This document shows, piece by piece, positions 44,360-53,999 of a stretch of 64,000 nt of DNA. Each line of letters begins with the position of its first letter. The first letter of the stretch is position 1. A program made the translations under genes and the position numbers. The stretch is from Aureococcus anophagefferens (Eukaryota; Sar; Pelagophyceae; Pelagomonadales; Pelagomonadaceae), in NCBI RefSeq assembly GCF_000186865.1, contig NW_008705569.1, positions 687,307 through 751,306 of the forward strand, in the 5' to 3' direction. The notes under the pieces are model-generated. The model worked only from the letters and a program-made list of their open reading frames with translations, searched no databases and had not been told where the DNA came from.

Positions 44360-46645
44360 CTAAGAAGCCACGTTATAGAGCGCCGTCGTCGACGCGCGCG
44401 TCGCGACGAGGAGCGCGCCGCCTTTGAGCCAGACGGCGCCGACGACGTCGGCGCGGTCGAGCGCGGCGACCGGCCGCGCGACGCGCGTCGGCTCCGACGG
44501 CGGCCCGTCGAGCGCGGCGCCGACGTCGAAGAGGGCGACGGCGCCGGCGTCGGAGATGACCGCGAGGCGCCCCGCGCGCGCGTCGAGGGCCAGTCCCGCG
44601 ACGCGTTTGCCCGTCTCGCAGCGGAGGCACCGGTCCGCGCGCGACACGGGGTCGATGACCGCGGACGCGCCGAGGCGCCAGACGACGCACTCGTCGCCGC
44701 CCGCGGCGACGAGGAGCGCGTCGTCGCCCCGGTCGCCGAGCGCGACGGCCGCCGCGGCCGTCGACTTCGGGCCCGCGGCCGTGGCGAGCGCGCCCGACGG
44801 CGAGTAGCAGTGGACCTTGCCGCCGTAGACCGCCGCCGCCGTCCAGCCCGACGCCGCGGCGACGGCCGCGGCGCCGCCGAGGGGCCGCCGGAGCGCGGCC
44901 TCGCCGCCGTCGCCCGTCCAGGCCGCGACGGTGCCCTGGGACCACGCGGCGGCGACGCGCCCCGGCGCCGCCGCGAGCGCGGCCACGGCGCCGAGCGACG
45001 GCGCGGCGGGGTCGTCGACGAGGCTTCGCTGCTCCAGCGTCGGCGGCGCGACCTCGCCGTCGAGGTGCAGCAGGTGGAGCTCGTGGCCCCGAGCGACGGC
45101 GACGAAAGCGCCGGCCGCGGCCGCGAGCGGGCCCGCGCCGAGGCGCAGCGGCCTCGGCGCCGGCGGCAGCAGCGTCCCGGTTTTCCTGAGGCCGTCGCCG
45201 TCCACGGCATACACGACCACGGCACCGTCGGCCGCGGCGACGACGACGCGGCGCGCGGACGCGACGGCGACGGCGGCGGCGGCCGCGGCTTCCCGGAACA
45301 CGCGGACGCGCTCGCCGTAGGCGACGACCTTGAGCGCCCCGTCGACGGCGAGGGCGGCGACGGCGCCGCCGTCGTCCGCCGCCGCGAAGGACTCCGGCGC
45401 GTCGTCGTCGCCGCCCGCGGGTTCCGCGGCCGCGGCCGCGAGCGTCGCCGGCCGCGCGGCCGCGTCGACCGACGGCGCCGCCGCCGCCCCGCGCACGTCG
45501 AGGCGCGCGTGGACCTCCCCCGCAAAGGGCCAGGCCCCGTCCTCGAGGCGCGGCGCGAGGTGGCGCAGGGACACGGTCCGCGGCGACGCGCAGCGTTTCT
45601 CCGACAGCGACCGGAAGACGTCTTTTCCGTCGCAGAAGAACTTGGCCTCGCGGACCGTCGCGGCCTTGCCCAGGACCACGACCGTCGACCGCAGCAGCAC
45701 GAACCAGGTCGTCATCGTGACCACGACGCTGCACTCCAGGCTCGCGAGGCCCTCGTCGTGGAGCAGGTCCTGATAGAAAGGCACCGATTCCCGCAGCTCC
45801 GCGGGCTCGCTGCGCCACGCGCGCTCCACGGCCTCCTTGCCCGTCATGGACGCCGCCCGCGCGTCGGGGACCCAGGCCGGCGCCGGCGCGGCGCCGCCCG
45901 CCGCGGCGGACGTCTTCCAGAGGCGGCTCGCGAGCGTGCCGTCGATGACGTCGCCGACGCGCGACCCGACGGGCTCCCCGTCGCCGACGCGCCCGAGCCG
46001 CCCGGCGTAGTCCGTCTCGAAGGTCCAGTCCCAGGCCTGCGCCGGCTTGATCTTCGCGTCGGCGCCGCCGAGCGTCGCGACTGTCGCGCGGGCCTCCGCG
46101 GCGTCCCAAAACGTGCTCCGATCGCACTTGGCGAACTCGCCCCGGGAGTCGCGCCGCGCCGACAGCGCCGCCCAGGCCTTTAGGGCGTGGAGCGCGTCGA
46201 GGGAGAGGCGCGTTTGGGACGGCGCGTGCACGCACTCGACGTAGGACCGGCCGTGGACGGCCTCGGGAACGTGCGCGGCCACGCCGCAGAGGTCCAGCGA
46301 CCCGCAGGGGCAGTCCGGCGGCGGGCCTTTGCCGCCGACGCACCAGGGGTGGCGCGGCGAGAACCAGGACTGGCAGAGGCTCCGCGTCTCCACGGACCGC
46401 AGCATGGGACCGGGCGAGACGCAGATCTCCCAGTCGCCGCAGCGGATGCGCCGCGTCCGCTGCATGTCCGGCGCGCGCTGCGTCGGCGGCGGGCCGCAGC
46501 GCGGCGGCATGCGCGTCGGCGGCAGTGGCCCGCGCGGCGGCATGCGCGTCGGCGGCGGCAGTGGGCCGCGCGGCGGCTGCATCGCACTCGCTTGTCCAAG
46601 TGTGGAGATCCTGCGGCAAGAAGTCAACAAATTGCCCAAGCGCAT
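44360..46645 (-). CDS. TIP41-like domain fused to a C-terminal beta-propeller-like region
   Basis: 761 residues from ATG 46645 (MRLGNLL); ATG 46582 (MQPPRG) is an alternative after a Pro-rich stretch. Residues about 70-350 match TIP41/TIPRL, the PP2A-type phosphatase regulator of TOR signalling: IRCGDWEICVSPGP, LDALHALKAWAAL, KIKPAQAWDWTFETDYAG, PFYQDLLHDEGLASLECSVVV, TTWFVLLRSTVVV and REAKFFCD follow the family order. The remaining 400 residues are a series of Ala-rich beta-blade-like units (VAALAVDGALKVVAYGERVRVF, VVVAAADGAVVVYAV, RVAAAWSQGTVAAWTG, LLVAAGGDECVVWRLG) like a degenerate WD40 propeller. TIP41 proteins are normally about 270-300 residues without such a tail. The fusion sits in one uninterrupted frame. 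Confidence 0.75.
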   Translation of the reverse strand: MRLGNLLTSCRRISTLGQASAMQPPRGPLPPPTRMPPRGPLPPTRMPPRCGPPPTQRAPDMQRTRRIRCGDWEICVSPGPMLRSVETRSLCQSWFSPRHPWCVGGKGPPPDCPCGSLDLCGVAAHVPEAVHGRSYVECVHAPSQTRLSLDALHALKAWAALSARRDSRGEFAKCDRSTFWDAAEARATVATLGGADAKIKPAQAWDWTFETDYAGRLGRVGDGEPVGSRVGDVIDGTLASRLWKTSAAAGGAAPAPAWVPDARAASMTGKEAVERAWRSEPAELRESVPFYQDLLHDEGLASLECSVVVTMTTWFVLLRSTVVVLGKAATVREAKFFCDGKDVFRSLSEKRCASPRTVSLRHLAPRLEDGAWPFAGEVHARLDVRGAAAAPSVDAAARPATLAAAAAEPAGGDDDAPESFAAADDGGAVAALAVDGALKVVAYGERVRVFREAAAAAAVAVASARRVVVAAADGAVVVYAVDGDGLRKTGTLLPPAPRPLRLGAGPLAAAAGAFVAVARGHELHLLHLDGEVAPPTLEQRSLVDDPAAPSLGAVAALAAAPGRVAAAWSQGTVAAWTGDGGEAALRRPLGGAAAVAAASGWTAAAVYGGKVHCYSPSGALATAAGPKSTAAAAVALGDRGDDALLVAAGGDECVVWRLGASAVIDPVSRADRCLRCETGKRVAGLALDARAGRLAVISDAGAVALFDVGAALDGPPSEPTRVARPVAALDRADVVGAVWLKGGALLVATRASTTALYNVAS

Positions 46646-46759
46646 CTTCAACCACGGCGGCTAATTTCGATTCTATATGAAAAAGAGGGGCGCTCGCGCG
46701 CGGGCGCCGTCGTCGTCGAGGACGCGCGCGGCGAGCGAGGGGAAACAACGGGCGCGGCC

Positions 46760-49000
46760 TCACCTCGACGTCGGGGGCGGGCCGGACGCCGCCGGCGGGT
46801 GCGGCATCATCGGCGGCATGGGCGCGGTGACGAAGGGGCCGCCCATGGGCGGCGCGAAGGCCATGTGGGGCTGCGGCGGCATGCCGGGCATGAGGGGCAT
46901 GAGGGGCGCGCCCGGCGGCACGGCCATGGGCACGCCCGGCGCGAAGAGAGGCGCGCCGCTGAGCATGGGCCGCGGGAAGCCCAGGGGCATGAGGGGGTGG
47001 GGCAGCATGGGCTGGGACGCCGGCGCGGCCGGCGCCGGCGCGGCGCCGGCGCCCCGCGGCGGGACCACGGGCGACGGCTGCGGCGCGGCCGGCGGCGGCG
47101 GCGGCGCCGCGGGCCCGCCCGCGATGGACGTCTGGGAGAACTGGGCCATGAGCTGGTTCATGATGGACCGCTGGCCGCGCTCGTTGAGGAACTCGAAGTA
47201 GGGCAGCATGGTCAGCGGCACCTCCGTCTGCTGGCCGTTGCGGCTCGACGCGAGCACGCGGTCGACGGCCTCCTTGGCCGCGCGGTGCAGCTTCTCCTCC
47301 GCGGGCGTCGGCGGCATGCCCGCGGCCGTCGCCGGCGACGACGCCTCGGAGCCGCTGGCGGGCGTCGCCGACCGGTCGCCGGGCTCGGCCTTGGCGAAGA
47401 AGCGCGGCGCGGGCTCCGAGCCCTCGGCCGCGCCCGAGCCGCGCGCGCCGAGGCCGCCGTTCGTCGGCGTGTCCGCGGCGAAGGAGTCCGTGGCCAGCAG
47501 GTCGAGCACGCCGCCGCCCAGGTCCATGTCGCCGACCCGCGGGCTGAACTCCGCGCGCGGGCTGAAGTCGATCTTGAGGTCGTCGTCGTCGTCGTCCAAA
47601 CCGCCGCCGCGCGGCGACCGGCAGTCGCCGTGCTCCGTCGTCGCCGCCGAGTCGTCGTCGAAGGGCAGGAAGACGTCGTTGGGGTCCACGGTGCCCACCA
47701 AACCGCCGGAGAGCTCGTGGTCCAGCAGCTCCGTCATCGGCGAGTTCATCAACGACGACATGCCGCCTGTGTGGAAATCAAATCTTCAACCCGACTTCAA
47801 TGTGAGCGTAATCGAACGGTTCGGACCAGCTTCTTCGGCTGTGCTTCGAGAACTCGACGAGAGCGATCGATTCGTCCAAAAATCAGCCGAATCGACTTCG
47901 ATTTGATTGAGATAGAGAGTTCTGAAGTTTGGTGGGGACCCCCCAAACCAGTGGTTGATTTCCACACAGCATGCCGCCGTCCTCCATCGACAGCGCGGGC
48001 GGCCGCGCGAAGGCGGGCTTCGGCGCCCCGGCGCGGCGGCTCGACGCCTTGGCCGCGGCGCCGGCGGCGGCCGACGCCTCCGTGAGGCCGTTCTCCCGGA
48101 GCCAGCGCTTCCGCGCGGACGAGTTCCACCGGTTCTTCACGGCGTTCTCCGTGCGGCCCGGCAGCAATTTGGCGATCTCGGACCAGCGGTTCCCGTGGAC
48201 GCGCTGCGTCTCGAAGAGGATGTTGTCCTCCTCGGGCGTCCAGTCGCCCTTCTTGATCTCGGGGTCGAGGTGGTTGAACCACCGCTCGCGGCACTGCTTG
48301 CCGATGCGGCCGGGGAGCTGCGCGGCGATGACGGACCACTTGATGTTCCCCGCGCCGTGGCGGAGCACCATGTCCTTGACGATCTTGTCCTCGTCGGCGG
48401 TCCAGGGGCCCTTGGACAGGCCCGGCCGCAGGACCTTGTTCCACCGGTGGAGGCACTGCACGTCGCTCCGCACGTTGCCCAGGAGCATGGCGAGGCGCTT
48501 CCAGTTCTTGGCCCCGAAGGTCTCGACGATCTCCCGCAGGCGGTTGTCCTCCTCCTCCGTCCACTTGCCGCCCACGGGCCTACGGACGCGCGCTCCTCGA
48601 GACGACGGCGCGCGCGCGCGCGGGACGCGGGCGCGCCGCACGCCTTCCGCGGCGGGCGGAACTTGATGTCGACGGCGGCGCCCTTGGGCGCCGGGGCGGC
48701 GGCCGGGGCGTCCGTCGCGCCCCCGAGGGACTCGGGCGACGACGGCAGGTCCGCGGCGGCGCCGCCGCCGCTCGACTGCCGCTTGCCCCGCCGCGTGCCC
48801 GTGAAGGCCCCCTCCTCGAAGAGGGTCGCGCCGGCGAGGTCGAGGTCGTCGTCGCGGTTCTCCCGCTTCACCTGGGGCGCCCGCCCCAGCGGCGTGTTCT
48901 TGAGGATCATGCGCTCGCCCTCGGCGCGGTAGGCGAAGTGGCTCCGCGGCACGCCGCCGGCGTCGCGGATGTTGGGCGAGTTCGGCACCTGGCGGTCCAT
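46760..49000 (-). CDS. R1R2R3 Myb transcription factor (three exons, one intron is an introner)
   Basis: Exons 49000-48642, 48579-47966 and 47766-46760 give 659 residues in frame. Three Myb repeats occur: GKWTEEEDNRLREIVETFG, KGPWTADEDKIVKDMVLRHG and KGDWTPEEDNILFETQRVHG, each with the later tryptophans (NWKRLAMLL, KWSVIAAQLPGRIGKQCRERW, RWSEIAKLLPGRTENAVKNRW). This is the c-Myb/MYB3R type, often a regulator of G2/M genes. The N-terminus has NTPLGRAPQVKRE; the C-terminus is Pro/Gly/Ala/Met-rich. Intron 1 is 62 bp, GT-AG; intron 2 (47767-47965, 199 bp) is an introner of a second family. The start is ATG 49000 (MDRQVP). Confidence 0.88.
47767..47969 (-). mobile_element. Introner-like element, family B (forms an intron)
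   Basis: A 203-bp element with a perfect inverted repeat of 15 bp at its ends (ctgtgtggaaatcaa) and an 8-bp target duplication, catgccgc, at 47759-47766 and 47970-47977. On the gene strand GT (GTGGAA) and AG (CACAG) both come from the element, unlike family A. Removal leaves a continuous Myb frame (GGML-C-GMSS). Its ends differ completely from family A, but it shares a 20-bp internal core with it. No coding capacity. Confidence 0.92.
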
Positions 49001-49150
49001 GCTCTCCGCGGGCGGTCGGCCGGGTCTACGACATGGCGGCGCCCCGGGGGGGGGGGCGCGTGTCGAGGGGCGCCTAAGCCTCGGCTGCCCCGGTCCCACC
49101 TTCGTGGATAACCTTCAGAGATGCTCCGAGCGTGCTAACTTGAAGCTGGA

Positions 49151-49172
49151 TATTATTATTATTATTATTATT
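49151..49172. repeat. TTA/ATT trinucleotide microsatellite
   Basis: About seven ATT units in the intergenic space between the Myb and LRR genes, the clearest AT-only run in an otherwise GC-rich window. Confidence 0.95.
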
Positions 49173-49282
49173 GGGGATTTTGCGTCACGGTCCGGCGGAG
49201 AAGCCGCATGCCCAAGAGCACACATATTGACGCGTTGAAGCATTCGATGCCGAGCGGCGCCGCGCCCCGGGCTCTACTCGTG

Positions 49283-49844
49283 TTAGCAGGGCGCGCCGCA
49301 CTTCGCCATGGCCTCGGCGCAGGTGCAGTCGAAGGACGTGCCCGAGAGGTCGCAGGGCGGCGTCCCCGCGCCCGCGGCGTCGACGATGCGCGCGAGCTCG
49401 TCGCAGAGGGGGAACCCCGCCGTGAAGGCGTTGCCGCCGAGGCCGAGCTGGCGGAGCCTCGGGAGTTGCATGGCTGGCGCGGCGCCGCTCATCGCGTTCC
49501 GTTCGACGTCGAGGTCCTCGAGCGCGGGGAGGTCCAGCGAACGCGGCAGCCGGCCCGTCATGTTGTTGAAGGAGAGGGCGAGGATCTTGACCTACGGGAT
49601 GGTTGTGTTGTTTCGGCTGTCGGAGAGCCCGACGCCGGGGCCGCACGCTGCCGTCTCTGTCGCAGCCGACGCCCTCCCAGTCGCAGATCGGTGCTTGAGT
49701 GAGCCAGTTGTTGCGCCGCTGCCAGCCTTGGAGATTCGTCGCGTTCGCGAGCGCTGTGAGAGCTTCCCGTTCAGTTGTCGCCCCCAGCGTGGGAACCAGG
49801 CAGGACCACACCAGGAGGAGACGTCGGGCTGCCACCGCGCACAT
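49283..49844 (-). CDS. Small secreted leucine-rich-repeat protein (two exons)
   Basis: Exons 49844-49647 and 49591-49283 give 168 residues; the 55-bp GT-AG intron between them keeps the frame (CDRDGS-VKILALSF). The N-terminus is a signal peptide (MCAVAARRLLLVWSCLVPTLG), then a plant-type LRR cap: EREALTALANATNLQGW, WLTQAPICDWEGVGC. LRR units follow (VKILALSFNNMTGRLPRSL, LPALEDLDVERNAMSGAAP, LPRLRQLGLGGNAFTAGFP), then a Cys-containing cap (PPCDLSGTSFDCTCAEAMAKC). It looks like the ectodomain of a plant-type LRR protein without membrane or kinase parts, so probably extracellular or lumenal and a recognition or binding module. Partner unknown. Confidence 0.78.
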
Positions 49845-49972
49845 CGTATCTCGACGGCAACGAAGCCGGTGTTGATCACCTTGTTTGACCCGAGCAAACA
49901 CAAAAGCTAGCCGAAGCCGCACGACTTGTTCTCGAGCGCGTCGACGCGCGTCCACTGCACCGCAAAAAAAGG

Positions 49973-51136
49973 ATGGAAGAATCGCTCGTCTTCGTCGATA
50001 CGCCCGAGTCCGAGCCGACGCCGAGCCTGTCGGCGTCGTCGGAAGAGATCTTCGTGGCGAGCCCGCCGAAAGGCGACCACTCCGAGTCCTGGACGCTGCT
50101 CGACTCCTTCATCGACGTCGACGCGTCCCTCGCGGCGGCGCAGGACGACGCGCCCCCCGCCGGCGCGCGCTCCGAGGCCCGGCGGCGCTGGGCGCTGCTC
50201 CGGTCCGCGCTCAAAGCGGGCGGCGCGCGCGCGTTCGCGGACGACGACGACGGCCTCGCGGGCGAGGAGCTGAGCCTCGAGGCGGTCTCCCAGCGCCTCG
50301 GCGACCTCGAGAAGTCCCTCGGTGACCTGTCGTCGTCCGAGCTCCTGCGGCGCCTCTCGAGCGGCGCCGACGACGCGTCGCCGACGGCCGCGCGCCAAAT
50401 CGCGTCGTTCCTCGCCGACGGCGCGCCGCTGCCCTCGGAGGCGGTGTCCGAGGCGGACGGGGCCAAGGTCGCGGCGCCGCGCGTCGCCGGCCGCGCCTTC
50501 CTCGCCGTCGCCGTCGTCCTCGCCGCGGGCGCGCTCGGCGCTTCCTACGGCCGCGGCGCCGCGGCTCCGGCCCGCGTCGTGCCCGGGCCCGCGCTCGAGG
50601 ACGCGCCCTTCGCGGCGCCGATGCTGCCCGAAGCGTCACCGCTGCTCGACGCGGCGCCGATGATGCCCGAAGCGTCACCGAAGCCCGAAACGGCGCCGCC
50701 GCCCGAGGCGGCGCCGCCGCGCGGGCGCCGGTCCGCGACGAAGGACGCGTACCGGTCCTCGCACCGCGAGGACCGCGCGTTCGTCGAGGACGTCGTCCGC
50801 GCGACGGCCAAGGAGGTCGAGGCCCAGCTCGGCCGCGCCGCGGCGGCCGTCGAACGGTTCGGCGCGCTGGACGTCGACGCGGAGCTCCGGCGCGCGGCGA
50901 AGGCCGCGGACGGCGCGCTCGCGTACGTCGCCAACGCGACGGTCGACGGCGTCGCGGCGGACGTCGCGCGCGCGCTCGCGGACCCGCCGGCGCTGCCCAA
51001 GCTCCTCGCCGGCGCGACCATGGGCCTCGGCGGCCTCCTCGTCGGCGTGCCCTTCGTGCCGGGCGTCACGGACAACCTCCTCGTCGGCCTCGCGGGCGCG
51101 ATCCTCCCCTTCGTCGGCCGCGACGAGGCCGAGTAG
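49973..51136 (+). CDS. Hypothetical membrane protein
   Basis: 387 residues from ATG 49973 (MEESLVF). Not recognised. The first 170 residues are acidic and probably soluble, with a helical stretch (LEAVSQRLGDLEKSLGDLSSSELLRRL). One membrane helix (RAFLAVAVVLAAGALGASYG) is followed by a repeated Pro/Glu motif (APMLPEASP / APMMPEASP), a helical region and a C-terminal Gly-rich hydrophobic segment (AGATMGLGGLLVGVPFVPGVTDNLL). The layout suggests a two-pass membrane protein with a long cytosolic head. Confidence 0.6.
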   Translation: MEESLVFVDTPESEPTPSLSASSEEIFVASPPKGDHSESWTLLDSFIDVDASLAAAQDDAPPAGARSEARRRWALLRSALKAGGARAFADDDDGLAGEELSLEAVSQRLGDLEKSLGDLSSSELLRRLSSGADDASPTAARQIASFLADGAPLPSEAVSEADGAKVAAPRVAGRAFLAVAVVLAAGALGASYGRGAAAPARVVPGPALEDAPFAAPMLPEASPLLDAAPMMPEASPKPETAPPPEAAPPRGRRSATKDAYRSSHREDRAFVEDVVRATAKEVEAQLGRAAAAVERFGALDVDAELRRAAKAADGALAYVANATVDGVAADVARALADPPALPKLLAGATMGLGGLLVGVPFVPGVTDNLLVGLAGAILPFVGRDEAE

Positions 51137-51149
51137 CGTCGTCTTTCTT

Positions 51150-51974
51150 TTAGTCGAGCTGGTCGCCCCAGGCGTAGAAGAGGCTCTCCTTCGCGAGCGT
51201 GAGCAGCAGGCTCAGGATCACGACCTGGACGGCGAAGCGCGCGTAGTGGAACGCGACGGGCAGCGCGCCGGGCGTCATCGTCGCGCCGTGCGTGAACATG
51301 AAGATGTTCGCGGGCGTGACCGCCAGCGTGAGCGCGAAGAGCCCGAAGGCCGCCGCGGACGTCAGCGCGCCGGCCAGCGGGATGCCGAGCGGGCCCGGCC
51401 GCTCGTCCTCGAGCTTCGTGAGGAGGCCGCCGGCGAGCAGGCCCAGGCCGCCCGCGCACTCCGCGAAACCCGTCCAGGCGACGTGGAAGCCCGCGCCGCC
51501 CGGCAGGTACCACACGCCCCAGGTCCCCGGCGGCGGGTAGATGGCGCGGAACGCGTCCGCGTTCGTGAAGTGGGAGACGCCCGCGGCGACGTAGAGCGCG
51601 CCGAGCAGCGGCAGCGCCTCGACGCTCCCGCGCCAGAGCTCGGCGGCGCCCGCCGGAAGCGCGGCGCGCGCGCCGTCGAGGACCTTCGTCGTCGCGGCCG
51701 TGCCCGCGCCGAGGGCCGCGTACGCGCCGAAGAACACCGCCGCCTGCAGCGGCTCGGGCAGCGCGTCGACGCCCGACGGCGCGAGGGCGACGAGCGTGTG
51801 CGCGGCGTCGGACGGCGCGAGGGCGATGTGCGTGTTTGCGGCGTCGAGAGCGCTCGCGCCGTCGGACGGCGCGAGGGCGACGAGCGTGGTCCTGCGGCGC
51901 AATCGCGTCGGCGGCGGCGCGAAACCCGTCGATGCGACGACGCAGAGCAGCGCGACGATGCGCCGGCTGCACAT
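51150..51974 (-). CDS. DoxX-like multi-pass membrane protein, probably plastid-targeted
   Basis: 274 residues from ATG 51974 (MCSRRI). The leader VALLCVVASTGFAPPPTRLRRR is a signal peptide with the Phe-Ala-Pro motif of secondary red plastids. A threefold LVALAPSxxA repeat follows. The body has four or five hydrophobic helices (LQAAVFFGAYAALGAG, LPLLGALYVAAGVSHFTNA, AECAGGLGLLAGGLL, LAGALTSAAAFGLFALTLAVTP, FAVQVVILSLLLTLA) and the DoxX-like segment GVSHFTNADAFRAIYPP. DoxX-like proteins have diverse or unknown roles, some redox-related. It converges with the gene ending at 51136. Confidence 0.72.
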   Translation of the reverse strand: MCSRRIVALLCVVASTGFAPPPTRLRRRTTLVALAPSDGASALDAANTHIALAPSDAAHTLVALAPSGVDALPEPLQAAVFFGAYAALGAGTAATTKVLDGARAALPAGAAELWRGSVEALPLLGALYVAAGVSHFTNADAFRAIYPPPGTWGVWYLPGGAGFHVAWTGFAECAGGLGLLAGGLLTKLEDERPGPLGIPLAGALTSAAAFGLFALTLAVTPANIFMFTHGATMTPGALPVAFHYARFAVQVVILSLLLTLAKESLFYAWGDQLD

Positions 51975-52067
51975 CGTTGCTGGGTAGCGGTGCGGTGCCG
52001 CGCGAGAGCGCGAGGCCATCATGAGTGGCAAAAGCGATGCAAGTCCGGCTTCAACATACCGTACACT

Positions 52068-52799
52068 TCACAGAAATGTTACGTCGGACCGCCGAAATAG
52101 GGCCGCCTGGCCCACGTAGACGTCGTCCTCGTACACGTTCCAGACGTAGGCGTCGCGGATCTCGAAGCGCGTCCCCTTCGACGAGACGCGGACGCCCGCG
52201 TAGTCGTCGACGAAGCCGTCCGCCGCGACGCGGCGCAGCAGGCGCTCGCGCTCGTCGCGCTCGACGGGCTCCGCGCTCAGGCGCGACGGCGTCGCCGTGA
52301 ACTCGTCCCACGCCATGTCCCAGAGCTCGAGCGCGGCCTTTGTCGCGTAGTTGAACACGGGGTCGTCGGAGTCGTCGTGGCTCACGACGACGAGGTCGCT
52401 CGATGCGGCGAGCGATGCGCAGTGGGACGCGCTGGCTTTCGGCGCCGGGAGCAACGCCGTTCCCGAGCACTTGCGCAGGCTCTCGTCGAGCAGGTGCGCC
52501 CAGTCGCGGTGCCACAGGTTGTCGGCGCGCGGCGCGCCGCCGGCCGTGAGCTCTCGCGCGCGATTCGTGCTCGCGGCGGTCGCCAGCGGCGGCGCGTCGG
52601 TCTCCGGCGGCGCCTCCGCCGACATCGAGTTCAGCCAGTTGTCGGCCTTATAGCAGCATCCTTTCCTTCCGCCGAACTGGCCGCCGCCGCCGCCCGATTC
52701 GTCGCCCGCGGCGCGGCATCTTGTATCTTTCCGTGTGTTTTTGTGGTATTGCAGCGCGCTGCAACACCACGCGCTGAGGGCCAGGAGCGCTGCTCGCAT
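52068..52799 (-). CDS. MEKHLA-domain protein with signal peptide
   Basis: 243 residues, leader MRAALLALSAWCCSALQ. The C-terminal 110 residues match the MEKHLA domain, a PAS-like module: SDDPVFNYATKAALELWDMAWDEFTATPSRLSAEP, then RVAADGFVDDYAGVRVSSKGTRF and AYVWNVYEDDVYVGQAA. The same domain occurs at the end of plant HD-ZIP III factors and as stand-alone bacterial and algal proteins, where it may sense redox or light. An upstream Trp-His-rich stretch (LWHRDWAHLLDESL) is typical of stand-alone forms. The leader suggests plastid or secretory location. Sensor role is an inference. Confidence 0.85.
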   Translation of the reverse strand: MRAALLALSAWCCSALQYHKNTRKDTRCRAAGDESGGGGGQFGGRKGCCYKADNWLNSMSAEAPPETDAPPLATAASTNRARELTAGGAPRADNLWHRDWAHLLDESLRKCSGTALLPAPKASASHCASLAASSDLVVVSHDDSDDPVFNYATKAALELWDMAWDEFTATPSRLSAEPVERDERERLLRRVAADGFVDDYAGVRVSSKGTRFEIRDAYVWNVYEDDVYVGQAALFRRSDVTFL

Positions 52800-52958
52800 G
52801 CTGCGAGTGCCAGCTGGGGGAGCTGCAACACACTGAAAGTTTGGCTAAGCTTCACCTTGGCTCACTTCTTGGCTCGCTTGCCGTACGTATACAACTTGCG
52901 AGTTTTACCGAGGCCTTTACCACGTCCTTTACCGCAAGGATCTAGACCATGTGTCGTC

Positions 52959-53879
52959 TTACCCAGCCTCCGTGACCTTGCGCGCCTCGGCCGTGGCCCG
53001 GCGCTGGCGGAGCTTGTCCTGGAGGTCCGCGACCTGGCGCGCGTACTCGTGCTCGATGGCGAGGTGGCCGCGGACCGTCGACTCGAGCTTCCCCGCGAGG
53101 CCGTCGATCTCGAGCTTCTCCGCGGCGGCCGTCGCGGCCGGCGACGCGTCGATCGTCGCCCGGAGCGCCGCGCGGTCGAAGCGCACGACCTTCAGCGGCG
53201 ACGCGGCCGTCGCCGTGAAGGGCTGGATGTCGTTCTCGTCGCCGGCCGACTCGTAGCAGCAGCCGATCCACGCGCCGCGCGGGCAGGAATCGACGTCGAT
53301 CATGCGCACCTTTTCGCCGCGCTTCCGGAGGTCCACGGCGCCCGCGACGACCACGAAGACGTGGCGCACGGCCGATCCCTCCGCGACGAGCTCCTCGCCG
53401 GTTTCGTAGTCGAGCCACGCCGCGGACGCGAGCAATTCCTTGAAGAGGCGCGGGCTGAAGCCGTAGCGCATGAAGCCGCGCTCGTACAGCGCGTGCTCGC
53501 GGTCCGTCATGCCCACCGCGCGCCCCTCGTTGAGGATGCGTAGGATCTGAAACGCGTGGCCGCAGATGAAGAACGACGCCCACGCCGCCGGCGCGACGAG
53601 CGACTTTGGCTGGAGCATGTTGAAGGCGATCATCGACGCCGAGCTGCCGATCATGAAGGTCCGCAGCGCCAGTATGTCGTCGCTCACGAGCGCGCAGCAG
53701 GCGCAGAGGTTCGCGACGTGCACGAAGTAGGTCACGTTCTCCGGGCCCACGGCTCGGCGCAGGCGCGCGTGCGTCGACGACGACGTCGACGACCGCGCCA
53801 GCGCGCCGCGGCCGACGACGCGCGCCGCTGCGGTGCTGCGGCGCGCCAGCGGACGCGCGAAGGCCGCGCGCATCATCAT
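52959..53879 (-). CDS. Popeye-like / cyclic-nucleotide-binding-like membrane protein
   Basis: 306 residues from ATG 53879 (MMMRAAF); the N-terminus is rich in Arg, Ala and Ser and could be a mitochondrial presequence. Hydrophobic segments follow (FVHVANLCACCALVSDDILALRTFMIG, SMIAFNMLQP, AAWASFFICGHAFQILRIL). Next is a cNMP-binding-like fold: FSPRLFKELLASAAWLDYETGEELVAEGSAVRHVFVVVAGAVDL; the usual RxA phosphate-binding motif is not evident. This order (helices then degenerate cNMP domain) is that of Popeye proteins. The C-terminus is a coiled coil (VRGHLAIEHEYARQVADLQDKL). Ligand unknown. Confidence 0.65.
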   Translation of the reverse strand: MMMRAAFARPLARRSTAAARVVGRGALARSSTSSSTHARLRRAVGPENVTYFVHVANLCACCALVSDDILALRTFMIGSSASMIAFNMLQPKSLVAPAAWASFFICGHAFQILRILNEGRAVGMTDREHALYERGFMRYGFSPRLFKELLASAAWLDYETGEELVAEGSAVRHVFVVVAGAVDLRKRGEKVRMIDVDSCPRGAWIGCCYESAGDENDIQPFTATAASPLKVVRFDRAALRATIDASPAATAAAEKLEIDGLAGKLESTVRGHLAIEHEYARQVADLQDKLRQRRATAEARKVTEAG

Positions 53880-53999
53880 CTGGAAGCAGCCCCTTGGAAC
53901 TGGGTGCAATGCTGATGCAAGGTTCAGTGCAACTTATTTGGTAAGGTACGCGTCGTCGAATTTCGGGGGGTTCCAGGGGCCTTCGAATTGCCGCGCCTC

